Below are positions 18,519 to 27,707 of a stretch of 46,996 nucleotides of DNA, piece after piece. The translations under genes and the position numbers were made by a program. A model generated the notes under the pieces. It ran no database searches. It had not been told where the DNA came from and was given only the letters and a program-made list of their open reading frames with translations. Every line of letters begins with the position of its first letter. Position 1 is the first letter of the stretch. The DNA lies in NCBI GenBank assembly GCA_903842455.1, contig CAIMLX010000032.1, positions 1 through 46,996 of the forward strand. Reading direction: 5' to 3'. This DNA comes from an uncultured Hyphomicrobiales bacterium. Lineage in GTDB: Bacteria > Pseudomonadota > Alphaproteobacteria > Rhizobiales > Devosiaceae.

Positions 18519-19394
18519 TCACAACTTCATGAAGACGGCAGGCGCGACCTGGCGGACGGAAAGGCTGGTGCCGATCATCGACTCCGAGTGCCCGAGCACG
18601 AGGTAGCCACCCGGCCGCAGGTGATCGATCAGCCGGCCGACCACCGTCTCCTGGTCGGCTTTTTCGAAGTAGATCAGAACGTTCCTAAGAAAGATTACAT
18701 CGACGTCGCGATCGAACGGATATGTGGTGTCCATCAGGTTGAGGTGCTGGAACTGCACGTGGCGGCGGATCTCCGGGGCCATGCGCACCTCGCGCCGCAG
18801 CCCGGGCTTGCGGGCGTGCAGGACGTAGCGCTCCTGCATCCTGGGCGGCACCGGGGCGATCAACTCGGCGGAGTAGACAGCGCGCTGGCCCTGCTCCAGC
18901 ACCTGGGTCGAGATGTCGGTGCCGAGGATGGCGAAGCGGAAGTCGCGCCGCGCCGTCACCAGGTCATGCAGCACCATGGCAAGCGTGTAGGCTTCGGCGC
19001 CGGTCGATGCGGCAGCGCTCCAGAACTTCAGTAGCGGGTTGCGCTCGCTGCGCTGCTTGATGAGGTTCGGCACCATGTGCGAGGCGAGGAAATCGAAATG
19101 CTCGGGCTCGCGGAAGAAGTCGGTCTTGTTGGTGGTGACGGCGTTGATCAGGTAGGTCAGCTCGTGGTCGAGCCCGCCCTGCTTGAACAGCATGCTGCAA
19201 TAGTCGGCAAACGTCGGAATGCCGAGCACCCGCATGCGCTTGCGCAGCCGCCCCTCGACCATGAGCCGCTTGCCGGGCGGCATCTTGATGCCGGCTTCGG
19301 ATTCCACGAGCCGCGCGATGCGGCCGAAATCGATGGCGCTGAGGTGATCGTCAAAGTCTTCGCCGTAGGGGACGGCGGCTGCCCTGGTACTCAA
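18519..19394 (-). CDS. cheR: Chemotaxis protein methyltransferase CheR
   Basis: The 291-residue protein has the N-terminal helical CheR domain (FGRIARLVESEAGIKMPPGK, then NKTDFFREPEHFDFL) and the SAM-binding domain (FWSAAASTGAEAYTLAMVLH; later VIFLRNVLIYF). The usual GCSTGEEPY loop reads AASTGAEAY, a conservative variation. It methylates receptor glutamates. The start appears to be TTG 19394 with GGAG 10 nt upstream; no better start exists before the conserved region. There is no C-terminal TPR extension. Confidence 0.93.
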   Translation of the reverse strand: MSTRAAAVPYGEDFDDHLSAIDFGRIARLVESEAGIKMPPGKRLMVEGRLRKRMRVLGIPTFADYCSMLFKQGGLDHELTYLINAVTTNKTDFFREPEHFDFLASHMVPNLIKQRSERNPLLKFWSAAASTGAEAYTLAMVLHDLVTARRDFRFAILGTDISTQVLEQGQRAVYSAELIAPVPPRMQERYVLHARKPGLRREVRMAPEIRRHVQFQHLNLMDTTYPFDRDVDVIFLRNVLIYFEKADQETVVGRLIDHLRPGGYLVLGHSESMIGTSLSVRQVAPAVFMKL

Positions 19395-19419
19395 GACTAT
19401 ACTACTCCGGGGCGGTTGA

Positions 19420-19884
19420 TCAGGCAGCGCTCGCCAGCGACCGCTCGTTCTGCGTCAGCAGGCGGTCGAGGTCGAGCACGGTGACGAAGGCGCCGTTGCG
19501 CCGGCCGATGCCGGCGACGACGTGCTCGCGCCAGGCACCGGTGACATTGGGCGGCGGGTCGAGCGTGTCGCTGTCGAGCACGGTGACCTCGTAGACGCGG
19601 TCGGTGCGCAGCCCCACGGTCAGGGTGCGGCTCGGGGTGACAAGCTTCAGCACGACGATGCGGGTGTTCTGCGTGTCGGCCGCGGCAGCGAGGCCGAGCG
19701 TCAGCCGCAGGTCGAGCACCGGGATGCCCTCGCCACGTACGTCGGTCATGCCGAGCAGGTTGGCCGGGGCCTGCGGCAGACGGGCGATCGGCTGCACGTC
19801 GAGGATTTCCTGCACCACCGCGATCGGGGCGGCGAACAGTTCGCCGTCCAGTCCCAGGGTGACGTATTGCGCCTTTTCGGCCAT
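19420..19884 (-). CDS. cheW: Chemotaxis coupling protein CheW (first of two)
   Basis: This is a 154-residue single-domain CheW: YVTLGLDGELFAAPIAVVQE, then NLLGMTDVRGEGIPVLDLRL and a C-terminal GAFVTVLDLDRLL. It bridges receptors and CheA in the signalling array. The ATG at 19884 has a strong GGAGG 5 nt upstream and lies 11 bp after the stop of the preceding receptor gene. The operon encodes a second CheW at 24013-24507 with similar length but clearly different sequence, so the two may serve different receptors or array positions. Confidence 0.93.
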   Translation of the reverse strand: MAEKAQYVTLGLDGELFAAPIAVVQEILDVQPIARLPQAPANLLGMTDVRGEGIPVLDLRLTLGLAAAADTQNTRIVVLKLVTPSRTLTVGLRTDRVYEVTVLDSDTLDPPPNVTGAWREHVVAGIGRRNGAFVTVLDLDRLLTQNERSLASAA

Positions 19885-19895
19885 GCTATCCTCCG

Positions 19896-21845
19896 TCAGG
19901 CGGCGCTGCGGCGGGAAAACTCGCTGTCGAGTTCATCCTGCGCATCGTCAAGTTCGAGTTCGAAGCCGCCGTCCCGTGCGGACCGTGCGGGCTTCATGTG
20001 GGGTGCCTTGGCCGTCAGCTCGGCGCGGAGGCTCTGTCGCTTCGCAGCGGATCGCCGCGCGGTGGCTTCGGGTGCGGCAGCGGCAGTCGCTGCCTCGATG
20101 CGGAAGTAGCTGATGGCGCTCTGAAGCTGCTCGGCCTGGCTCGCCAGTTCCTCGGAGGTCGCCGACATTTCCTCGGCGGCAGCGGTGTTCTGCTGGGTCA
20201 CCTTGTCGAGCTGCTGGATAGCGGTGTTGATCTGCGAAGCACCGGTGTTCTGCTCACGCGCACCGGCCGAGATCTCCTCGACCAGTTCGGCCGTGCGCTG
20301 GATATCCGGCACGAGCTTGGCGAGCATGGCGCCCGCCGATTGGGCGGTCTCCACCGTGTTGTCGCTCAGCGTCGAGATTTCGGCGGCGGCGGCCTGGCTC
20401 CGTTCGGCGAGCTTGCGGACCTCCGAGGCGACCACGGCGAAACCGCGGCCGTGCTCGCCGGCCCGGGCTGCTTCCACCGCGGCGTTCAGCGCTAGGAGGT
20501 CGGTCTGGCGGGCGATTTCCTGCACGACCATGATCTTCCTGGCGATAGTCTGCATGGCGGCGACCGCATCGTTGACGGCGGCGCCCGAAGCGATGGCATC
20601 GGCGGCGGACTGGCGGGCGATCTTCTCGGTCTGGCCGGCATTGTCGGCGGACTGCTTGACGGTCGCGGTCATCTGTTCCATCGACGCGGAAGCTTCCTCG
20701 GTCGAGGAGGCCTGCTCGACGGCGCCCTGGCTCAGTTGATCTGCCGTGGCCGACAGCTGGTGGCTGCCAGCGGCGACATTGTTGGCGGCGGTCGTGGCGT
20801 CGCCGATGACTTCCCGCAGCCTCTCGACCATGCGTGCCAGGGCATTGCCCAGCACATCCTGGTCCGACTGGACGTCCGGAACGGTCGTCAGGTCGCCCCC
20901 GGCAATCCTGTCGGCAACCGAAGCCGAAATGCGCAGGTTGCGCAGCATCCGCAGCATCGAGTGGCCCAGCACGTCCTTGTCGGACAGCGGCTTCGGTTCG
21001 ATGCTCAGATCGCCGGCGGCGATCCTGTCCGCATCGGCCGCGATGGCATGCAGGTTCCCGGTCATCGTGTTGAGGCTATCAACCAGATCCTTGATTTCGT
21101 CGCGGGAGCGGACGTCTGCCTTGGCGGTGACGTCGCCGATGGCTACCGCGTTGGCCAATGCCACCGCCTGGTCGAGGTTGCGCCTGATGGCACGGGTCAC
21201 CAGGGTGACCATGGTGATCGATCCGGCCACGGCCAGCACGGTCACAGCGATGATTGCCAGCGTCAGCATCCCAAACAGGGCGCTGCTGTCGCTGCGCAGG
21301 TCGTTGGCTGCCTTCAGCTGGTAGGAGGTCAGTTCGCTGATGGCGCCCGAGGTCGGGTCGATGGCGGGATACAGCTGCGTCGCAGCGAACCGATCGAGGG
21401 CCTGCAGATCGCGGCTCCCGAGGATACCCTCGAGGACGGCGACGCTGGCGTCCGACGCCTTCATCAATCCCTGCGCGCCCTCGACCAGTGCCTTTTCGTC
21501 GTCGGTCATGAAGGTGTTCAGGTAGGCGCCCCAGTTGTCGGCGATGACCTCCTTGGCGACCGAGACGCTGGTCTCGGCCTCATCCCAGGTCAGCGCCCCG
21601 CTGCGCAGCTTGTGGGTCGTGTCGACGATGTTCACCGCGTAGGCATCCGCCACCAGCTTCAACTGCTGAAGCGGAACGACGCGGTCGTCGTTGATCGACA
21701 TCATGTCGGCCGCCATGCGGCTCATGCCGAAATAGCCCATGCCACCGACCAGCAGGGCGATGCCCAGACTGGAGATGAGCTGGATCAGCGTGATCTTGCC
21801 GCCGATGGTGCTGAAGAAGGCGTGACGGTTCGCAGGGGTCGACAT
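19896..21845 (-). CDS. Methyl-accepting chemotaxis protein with three HAMP-like repeats
   Basis: The 649-residue receptor has an N-terminal membrane segment ([20 protein letters not shown]), a periplasmic helical sensor domain of about 150 residues, and a second membrane segment ([20 protein letters not shown]). Three HAMP-like units follow, marked by [35 protein letters not shown] and [18 protein letters not shown]. The signalling domain tip [20 protein letters not shown] is near residue 450. It ends in FSRRSAA, without the NWETF-type CheR tether. Start is uncertain: ATG 21845 or GTG 21860, neither with a good ribosome site. The ligand is unknown. Confidence 0.9.
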   Translation of the reverse strand: MSTPANRHAFFSTIGGKITLIQLISSLGIALLVGGMGYFGMSRMAADMMSINDDRVVPLQQLKLVADAYAVNIVDTTHKLRSGALTWDEAETSVSVAKEVIADNWGAYLNTFMTDDEKALVEGAQGLMKASDASVAVLEGILGSRDLQALDRFAATQLYPAIDPTSGAISELTSYQLKAANDLRSDSSALFGMLTLAIIAVTVLAVAGSITMVTLVTRAIRRNLDQAVALANAVAIGDVTAKADVRSRDEIKDLVDSLNTMTGNLHAIAADADRIAAGDLSIEPKPLSDKDVLGHSMLRMLRNLRISASVADRIAGGDLTTVPDVQSDQDVLGNALARMVERLREVIGDATTAANNVAAGSHQLSATADQLSQGAVEQASSTEEASASMEQMTATVKQSADNAGQTEKIARQSAADAIASGAAVNDAVAAMQTIARKIMVVQEIARQTDLLALNAAVEAARAGEHGRGFAVVASEVRKLAERSQAAAAEISTLSDNTVETAQSAGAMLAKLVPDIQRTAELVEEISAGAREQNTGASQINTAIQQLDKVTQQNTAAAEEMSATSEELASQAEQLQSAISYFRIEAATAAAAPEATARRSAAKRQSLRAELTAKAPHMKPARSARDGGFELELDDAQDELDSEFSRRSAA

Positions 21846-21907
21846 GATGTTGGGTCGCACTTTCTGGGGTTTTCTGACGGCATTTCCGCCGGAGTTCGGT
21901 TCAGGTG

Positions 21908-24016
21908 TCAGGCGGCGCCGCGGCGGGAGAACTCGGCGTCGAGTTCGTCCTGCTGTGGGTCGAGGTCGAGGTCGAAGCCGCCGCTGGCGCTGGCGGCCCG
22001 CTTCGGAGCCGGCTTGCGCAGCGGCTTGAGGTGCGGCGACTTGGCCATCAGCTCTTCGCGGATCTTCGCGGACTTGCCCTTGACCGGGGCGTGGTCGTTG
22101 GCCGGTGCGTAAGCCTGCTGGCAGGCATCGATGCGGAAGAAGCTGATTGCCGACTGCAGCTGTTCGGCCTGGCTGGCCAGCTCCTCGGAGGTCGCCGACA
22201 TTTCCTCGGCGGCCGAGGTGTTCTGCTGGGTGACCTTGTCGAGCTGCTGGATGGCCGTGTTGATCTGCGAGGCGCCGGCATTCTGCTCACGTGAGCCGGC
22301 CGAGATTTCCTCGACCAGTTCGGCGGTCCGCTGGATGTCGGGCACCAGTTTCATCAGCATGTCGCCGGCCGAGCGGGCGGCCTTGACGGTGTTGCTCGAC
22401 AGGGTCGAGATTTCGGCCGCCGCGGCCTGGCTGCGCTCGGCGAGCTTTCTCACTTCCGAAGCCACCACGGCAAAGCCACGGCCGTGCTCGCCGGCCCGGG
22501 CTGCTTCCACTGCGGCGTTGAGGGCCAGCAGGTCGGTCTGGCGGGCGATCTCCTGCACCACCATGATCTTTTCGGCGATGGTCTGCATGGCGTTGACGGC
22601 GTTGCCCACCGCTTCACCCGAGGCTGTCGCGTCGGCAGCGGACTGGCGGGCGATCTTCTCGGTCTGGGCGGCGTTGTCGGCCGACTGCTTGATGGTCGCA
22701 GTCATCTCTTCCATCGAGGCCGATGCCTCTTCGGTCGAGGAGGCCTGCTCGGTGGAGCCCTGGCTCAGCTGTTCGGCGGTGGCCGAGAGTTCCTGAGACC
22801 CGGAGGCGACGTTGCGGGCGGCGGAGGTGACTTCGCCCACCACTTCACGCAGCTTGGCGGTCATGGTGTTGAGCGTCTTCAACAGATCGCCGACTTCGTC
22901 GTCGGAGCGGACTTCGCTGCTGGCGCTGAGATTGCCGCCGGCCACTTCCGTGGCCAGCTTCACGGCACCCGATACGGCACGGGTCAGGGAGATGACGATC
23001 CAGGAGGCGGCAACCAGCGCGATCAGCACCGAACCGGCGAGGAGGCCCAGGAGGATCATGCGGGTCTGCTCATAAAGAGCGTTGGCAGTGACGAGGGTGT
23101 CGGCCATGGCGACATCGTTTGCCGCTACAATGCCTTCAACAAGCTCCCCGAGCTGGATACGGAGCGGGCCGGCAGTGGTGTTGTTCATCTCGACGGCGTG
23201 GAACTGCGACCGCTGCAGCGACATGGCGTTGCCTTCATCCATGGCAACGACAAGCGCGGTGAAATCCGTGCGCAGTTGCTCGGCGACGGCAGCGTCGCTG
23301 GACGGCAGCATCCGGAGCAGGCGGTCGAGCGTCGGCTGCAGCGCTGCAGAGCTCGCCTGGAAATCGGCGTGCCATTGATCCTGCTTGGCCGGATTGGATT
23401 CGGCGAGCAAGATGTTGCGGTGCTGGCGGAACACATCGCTGGCGTTGAGCATCAGGTCGCTCGCAGCCTGGTAGACGGAGGCCATGCTGGCGTCGCCCGC
23501 GGCGATTCGAGTGGCCAGGGAGGCGCGCAGCCCGCCCAGCGATTCCTCGATGGAGGTGATGGCGGCACTGCCCTTGCTTGTCGTGATGCCGAAAGCAGCC
23601 GCGCCGGTCTTCTTCATGGCCTCCGCCTGGACGCCGGAGACGGCCTCGCGGTAAGTGCCGAGCTTGTCGACAATCGTCTGCATGTCGGTGTTGAGCTGCG
23701 GAACGCCGAACTTGCCAACCAGATCGGTAGCGCGGGTAGCAATGTCGGCGAGCGCCTCATCCATTCCGGCCTTGATCTCGACCAGCGCATCCTGATCAGT
23801 TTCGATGATCATGTTGCGCGAGTTGCTGGCGACGACGAGAAGATCCGCCTGGATATCCTTGACGGCGAGCGAGCGCTCCACCGGGCCGTTCACGATGCGG
23901 GCGAGTTCGTCGTTGATGGTGCCCAGGCCCTGGATAGCCATGAACATGCTCACGCCTGAGAGAGCGACAACGGTTGTGAACACCGCTGCCAGTTTGGTCT
24001 TGATGGTCAGTCTCAC
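21908..24016 (-). CDS. Methyl-accepting chemotaxis protein with one HAMP domain
   Basis: The 702-residue receptor has a membrane segment right at the N-terminus ([20 protein letters not shown]), a long helical periplasmic domain, a second membrane segment ([20 protein letters not shown]), and one HAMP near [20 protein letters not shown]. The signalling domain tip [20 protein letters not shown] is near residue 500. GTG 24016 overlaps the cheW stop as GTGA. Its C-terminal half is almost the same as that of the next receptor, including the ending EFSRRGAA versus EFSRRSAA, while the sensor halves differ. That is a classic duplicated-signaller, divergent-sensor pair. Confidence 0.92.
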   Translation of the reverse strand: MRLTIKTKLAAVFTTVVALSGVSMFMAIQGLGTINDELARIVNGPVERSLAVKDIQADLLVVASNSRNMIIETDQDALVEIKAGMDEALADIATRATDLVGKFGVPQLNTDMQTIVDKLGTYREAVSGVQAEAMKKTGAAAFGITTSKGSAAITSIEESLGGLRASLATRIAAGDASMASVYQAASDLMLNASDVFRQHRNILLAESNPAKQDQWHADFQASSAALQPTLDRLLRMLPSSDAAVAEQLRTDFTALVVAMDEGNAMSLQRSQFHAVEMNNTTAGPLRIQLGELVEGIVAANDVAMADTLVTANALYEQTRMILLGLLAGSVLIALVAASWIVISLTRAVSGAVKLATEVAGGNLSASSEVRSDDEVGDLLKTLNTMTAKLREVVGEVTSAARNVASGSQELSATAEQLSQGSTEQASSTEEASASMEEMTATIKQSADNAAQTEKIARQSAADATASGEAVGNAVNAMQTIAEKIMVVQEIARQTDLLALNAAVEAARAGEHGRGFAVVASEVRKLAERSQAAAAEISTLSSNTVKAARSAGDMLMKLVPDIQRTAELVEEISAGSREQNAGASQINTAIQQLDKVTQQNTSAAEEMSATSEELASQAEQLQSAISFFRIDACQQAYAPANDHAPVKGKSAKIREELMAKSPHLKPLRKPAPKRAASASGGFDLDLDPQQDELDAEFSRRGAA

Positions 24017-24507
24017 GACGCGATCCTTTCGTCTGGGGCAGACACTTGGCCGCTTCTGCGACCCTGAGTTTCGAAAATCCGATTGAGATCGGGGATGATG
24101 ATGAAGGTGCCCTGGCGCTTGCCGATGCCGCGCACGTAGTCGGACCGCCAGCGCATGCCGACGCGCGGCGCTTCCTCGATGGCGGTGGGCTCGATGTCGG
24201 TAACGTCGTAGACCTTGTCGGCGAGGATGCCGACGACGGTCGGCTCGCTGTCGATCTCGGTCTCGATGACGACGATGCGGGTATCCTTGTCGGGCTCGGT
24301 GTGCGGCATGCCGAACGCCACCTTGAGGTCGGCGAGCGGCACGACGCGGCCACGCACATTGATCAGGCCGGTGGCGAAAGCCGAGGCGTTCGGCACCTCG
24401 GTGACCGGCACCAGATCGAGGATTTCACGCACGCTGCCGGCTTCGATGGCGAACAGCTCGTCGTCGAGGCGGAGGGTCAGGGCGCGCATCGGTGTGGTCG
24501 GCTTCAT
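24013..24507 (-). CDS. cheW: Chemotaxis coupling protein CheW (second of two)
   Basis: From ATG 24507 the protein has 164 residues: [40 protein letters not shown], and a C-terminal [14 protein letters not shown]. The start overlaps the cheA stop by ATGA and the end overlaps the receptor start by GTGA, so all three are translationally coupled. It carries a polar C-terminal tail of about 18 residues beyond the fold. An open upstream extension inside cheA has no family similarity and is not used. Confidence 0.93.
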   Translation of the reverse strand: MKPTTPMRALTLRLDDELFAIEAGSVREILDLVPVTEVPNASAFATGLINVRGRVVPLADLKVAFGMPHTEPDKDTRIVVIETEIDSEPTVVGILADKVYDVTDIEPTAIEEAPRVGMRWRSDYVRGIGKRQGTFIIIPDLNRIFETQGRRSGQVSAPDERIAS

Positions 24508-26531
24508 GCCGCCCTCCCCAGTTGCTGTGCGAGTTGCTGCTCGTGCGCCTGCCCGTAGGAAACGAGGTGCGCGGTATCGAGGATGAGGGCCACGGCGCCG
24601 TCGCCGAGGATGGTGGCGCCCGAGAAGGTGTCGAGGCCGGAGTGCAGCTTGCTCAGTTGCTTGATGACGGTCTGGGTGTTGCCGATGATCTGGTCGACCA
24701 CCAGCCCCACCCTGCCCTCGCCCGACGAGACGATGACCACCTTCTGGTGACCGTCGGGCTCGCCGGTGGTGCCGAACACCTCGCGGAGGCGGAGGAACGG
24801 CACCAACTGATCGCGGATGCTGAGGAACGAGCGGCCGCGCGAGGCGGTATCGGCGGCGGGCGGCAGCTCGACACACTCCTCGACCGCCGAGAGCGGTATC
24901 GAGTAGCGGCCGTTGCCGACGCGGATCAGCATGCCCTCGATGATGGCGAGGGTGAGCGGCAGGCGCAGCGTCGCGGTCGTCCCCTGGCCGGGAACCGTCG
25001 AGAGCTCGATCTTGCCGCGCAGGCCGTCGATGGTGCGCTTCACCACATCCATGCCGACGCCGCGGCCCGAAAGCGAGGTCACTTCCTTGGCCGTCGAGAA
25101 GCCGGGGGCGAAGATCAGCTGGAACAGTTCCTGGTCGGTGAGGCGCTGGTCCGCAGTGATGATCCCCTGCTCCTCGGCCTTCTGGCGGATGCGGGCGGGG
25201 TCGAGGCCGGCGCCGTCGTCGGAGACCGAGATGGCGACTTCGGCGCCAGCGTAGACGGCAGAGAGGCGGACAGTGCCCTTGACCGGCTTGCCGGACTTCA
25301 GCCGGGCCGCCTCGCCCTCGAGGCCGTGGTCGACGGCGTTGCGGATAAGGTGGACCAGCGGGTCGGCGAGGCGCTCGATCATGGTCTTGTCGAGTTCGGT
25401 GTCTTCGCCGGTGGTGATGAACTCGATCTGCTTGCCGAGGTCGCGGCTGAGGTCGTGGACAAGGCGGCGGAAACGGGAGAAGAGCGAGCCGATCGGCACC
25501 ATGCGGATGCCCATCGTGGTATCGCGGAGGCCCGAGCTGAGGCGCTCGAGTTCCTCGGCGACGGTCTTGAGGTTGGCATCGGAGCTCTGCGCCGCCATCT
25601 GCGACAGGCGGGCCTGGGCAATGACCAGTTCGCCGACGCGATCCATCAGCTCATCGAGCCGTTCGGCCGGGACGCGCAGCGAGGTGGCGGCTGCGGCCGC
25701 CGCACGATCGGCCCGCTCGGTGTCGGCTTCGCGGACCGGCGCGGCCTCGGCGACGGGAGCGATGGCTGGTGCTGCCTCGGGTTCGTCGATTGCGGCGGCC
25801 GGCGCTTCGAGGGCCGGCGGTGCATCGAGCAGCGGCTCGATCGACAGGTCCATCCCGTCCTTGAGGAACAGGAAGACGTCGTCGAGGGCGGCGGTCGGAT
25901 CAGGGTGGGTCAGGTCGACCTGCCAGCCGAGGTAGCAGCCCTCGAGGTCGATCGTGTCGAGGGTGGGCACCGCATCGGTCAGCGCCGTGATCTCGCACGG
26001 CCCGAGGTCAGCGATCTCGCCGAGCAGCAGCACCGGGTTGGTGCCGTAGAGCAGCGCGTCGGAAGGCAGGTGGAAACGGATGCGCCAGCGCGTTGCAGCG
26101 AGACCGACCGGCGCTTCGACGGGGGCGACCTGCGCCACTGCAATCGGGGCTACGACGGCCTGATCGGGCTCTACCAGCTTTCGCAGGGCAGCTAGGATCG
26201 GCTCGCCCAGTTCCACCGCACTCTCGGCGTCCTCGATCAGCGCGTGGACATGATCCTTGGCGTCGAGGGCGATGGCGACCAGCTCGGGCGTAACCGGCGA
26301 CAGCCCCTTGCGAACGCGGTCGAAAGCGGTCTCGAACTCGTGCACGAAGGCGGCAACGTCGGTGAAGCCGAACATCGCGCCGGAGCCCTTGATGGTATGG
26401 AGCGCGCGGAAGACGGAGTTGACCAGGTCGGTATCGGCCGGGTTCTGCTCGAGGTCGAGCAGGCCCTGCTCCAGCTGCTCGAGCAGCTCGCGCGCCTCCT
26501 GGCGGAAGGTGTCGGCGGGATCGGAACTCAT
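24504..26531 (-). CDS. cheA: Chemotaxis histidine kinase CheA
   Basis: The 675-residue kinase begins with an Hpt domain (phospho-acceptor H45 in ALHTIKGSGAMFGF). A region at about 140-240 (RWRIRFHLPSDALLYGTNP, then CYLGWQVDL) may be a P2-like regulator-docking domain. An Ala/Glu-rich linker leads to the dimerisation helices (RVPAERLDELMDRVGELVIA). The ATPase has HLIRNAVDHGLE (N box), DDGAGLD and GRGVGMDVVKR. A C-terminal CheW-like domain ends the protein. All phosphotransfer and ATP motifs are intact. It overlaps cheY and cheW by ATGA on both sides. It should phosphorylate the adjacent CheY and CheB. Confidence 0.95.
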   Translation of the reverse strand: MSSDPADTFRQEARELLEQLEQGLLDLEQNPADTDLVNSVFRALHTIKGSGAMFGFTDVAAFVHEFETAFDRVRKGLSPVTPELVAIALDAKDHVHALIEDAESAVELGEPILAALRKLVEPDQAVVAPIAVAQVAPVEAPVGLAATRWRIRFHLPSDALLYGTNPVLLLGEIADLGPCEITALTDAVPTLDTIDLEGCYLGWQVDLTHPDPTAALDDVFLFLKDGMDLSIEPLLDAPPALEAPAAAIDEPEAAPAIAPVAEAAPVREADTERADRAAAAAATSLRVPAERLDELMDRVGELVIAQARLSQMAAQSSDANLKTVAEELERLSSGLRDTTMGIRMVPIGSLFSRFRRLVHDLSRDLGKQIEFITTGEDTELDKTMIERLADPLVHLIRNAVDHGLEGEAARLKSGKPVKGTVRLSAVYAGAEVAISVSDDGAGLDPARIRQKAEEQGIITADQRLTDQELFQLIFAPGFSTAKEVTSLSGRGVGMDVVKRTIDGLRGKIELSTVPGQGTTATLRLPLTLAIIEGMLIRVGNGRYSIPLSAVEECVELPPAADTASRGRSFLSIRDQLVPFLRLREVFGTTGEPDGHQKVVIVSSGEGRVGLVVDQIIGNTQTVIKQLSKLHSGLDTFSGATILGDGAVALILDTAHLVSYGQAHEQQLAQQLGRAA

Positions 26532-26896
26532 GCGCCCGTCACCTTCTTGATTACGGCCAGCAGCTGGTCCTGCTTGAACGGCTTGACGATCCAGCCGGTG
26601 GCGCCGGACTCGCGGGCCTCGCGCTTCAGCTCGTCGTCGGATTCGGTGGTCAGCAGGATCACCGGGATGCCCTTGCCTGCGGGGTGCTGGCGGAACTTCC
26701 TGAGGAACTCGAGGCCATTCATCACCGGCATGTTGAGGTCGGTGATGACCGCATGCACCGTGTTGGTGGTCGCCTTGGCGAGGCCCTCGGCGCCATCGCC
26801 GGCCTCCAGCACGGTGAGCCCGGCGCTCTTGAGGGTCATGGCGACCATCTGGCGGATCGAAGCGCTGTCGTCGATGGTGAGGATGGTCTTGGTCAT
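26528..26896 (-). CDS. cheY: Single-domain response regulator CheY
   Basis: From ATG 26896 the protein is 122 residues, a bare receiver domain. The acidic pair is D9-D10 (TIDDSAS), the phospho-acceptor D53 (ITDLNMP), the switch threonine at 83-84 (LLTTE) and the lysine K105 (VKPF). Both ends overlap neighbours by ATGA. With no flagellar motor gene in the window, its output (motor, pili or cyclic-di-GMP enzymes) cannot be told from sequence. Confidence 0.94.
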   Translation of the reverse strand: MTKTILTIDDSASIRQMVAMTLKSAGLTVLEAGDGAEGLAKATTNTVHAVITDLNMPVMNGLEFLRKFRQHPAGKGIPVILLTTESDDELKREARESGATGWIVKPFKQDQLLAVIKKVTGA

Positions 26897-27219
26897 GCGG
26901 CGGCCTTGATGATTGTCCATGTCGAGGTTTCGGGCACGAGCGGCGTTCCGTCGGTGGCCAGGAGGCCCAGCGTCGACAGGGTTGTGGCGAGCGCGCCGGA
27001 CGCCGGGGCGAAGAGGCTCAGTGACTTGCCTTCCGCATTGGCGGTCTTCTGCGCTGCGAGGAGCAACTGGATCGCCGAAGCGTCGGCGCTCTCGACCAGG
27101 CTGGTATCGAGAGCCACCGAATCGTTGGCCTCGAGCGCCGCCATGATGTCGGACTTCAGCTTCTCGATGCCGCGCAAGCCGAGCTCGCCCGACAGTTCAA
27201 GAGAAAATGACTCGTTCAC
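26893..27219 (-). CDS. STAS-domain protein heading the che operon
   Basis: The 108-residue protein has the STAS (anti-sigma-factor-antagonist) fold pattern: SLELSGELGLRGIEKLKSDI, then VALDTSLVESADASAIQLLL. Serine in ADAS is at the position of the phosphorylated serine of SpoIIAA-type antagonists. GTG 27219 with AAGG 10 nt upstream is preferred over GTG 27267. The stop overlaps cheY by ATGA. In this position it may be a phosphorylatable switch or a link to a Ser/Thr kinase pathway, but no anti-sigma kinase gene is nearby. Confidence 0.8.
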   Translation of the reverse strand: MNESFSLELSGELGLRGIEKLKSDIMAALEANDSVALDTSLVESADASAIQLLLAAQKTANAEGKSLSLFAPASGALATTLSTLGLLATDGTPLVPETSTWTIIKAAA

Positions 27220-27707
27220 CGGGTGCCCGCCTTTTCGATCAGCCTGAATTAAAATGGACTTGCGCACTTACTTTTGCCTCGTGCCACGGCGTGCGCACAC
27301 AGCTGCGCCCCCGCCGCTGTGTGGCTTCAACTATCCCGCGTCCACTCGGAAATGCTGTCTGCCCAGACGAGGACATCATCGGGGATACTTGTTAAAAATA
27401 GCTTACGACTGATAATTGAATTCAAATTGTACAAACAACATTACCGACTAATCATCGGTAGCACCGCGCCGGTGACTCAACGACCGCAGTGAATCAGAGA
27501 TGGAAAACTATTGGTTACACATGAATCCTGCCGACGCTCTACTTTCAATGGAGCGCGGTGATTCACCGGTGTGGCGAGTGGCTATACTTATTGCCGACAC
27601 AGGACTGCAAAGCGGAGTTCGGGGACTGCTTGGTCGCAACGGCAAGCCGCGCTCGACTCGTGCCCCCGGATGGAGTCTCGATCGAGCAATAATTCTGACA
27701 GTAAGGT
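27220..27707. other. Long leader/promoter region of the che operon; no gene supported
   Basis: This is one of the few AT-rich stretches in the window, most marked at 27380-27450. It must hold the che operon promoter, but I cannot assign clear -35/-10 elements. Dyads: CACACAGC / GCTGTGTG at 27296-27303 and 27316-27323; ACCGA / TCGGT at 27443-27447 and 27455-27459; CACCG / CGGTG at 27462-27466 and 27470-27474; and CGGTGA-T-TCACCG at 27556-27568. The repeated GGTGA/TCACC words suggest a regulator-binding cluster. A 72-codon open frame at 27500-27718 lacks a ribosome site. Confidence 0.5.

Noticed and set aside
27268-27285. Sigma-54 promoter (TGGCAC on the minus strand) before the STAS gene
   Set aside because: The GC element of the -12 box is not at the required 10-bp distance from the GG of the -24 box.
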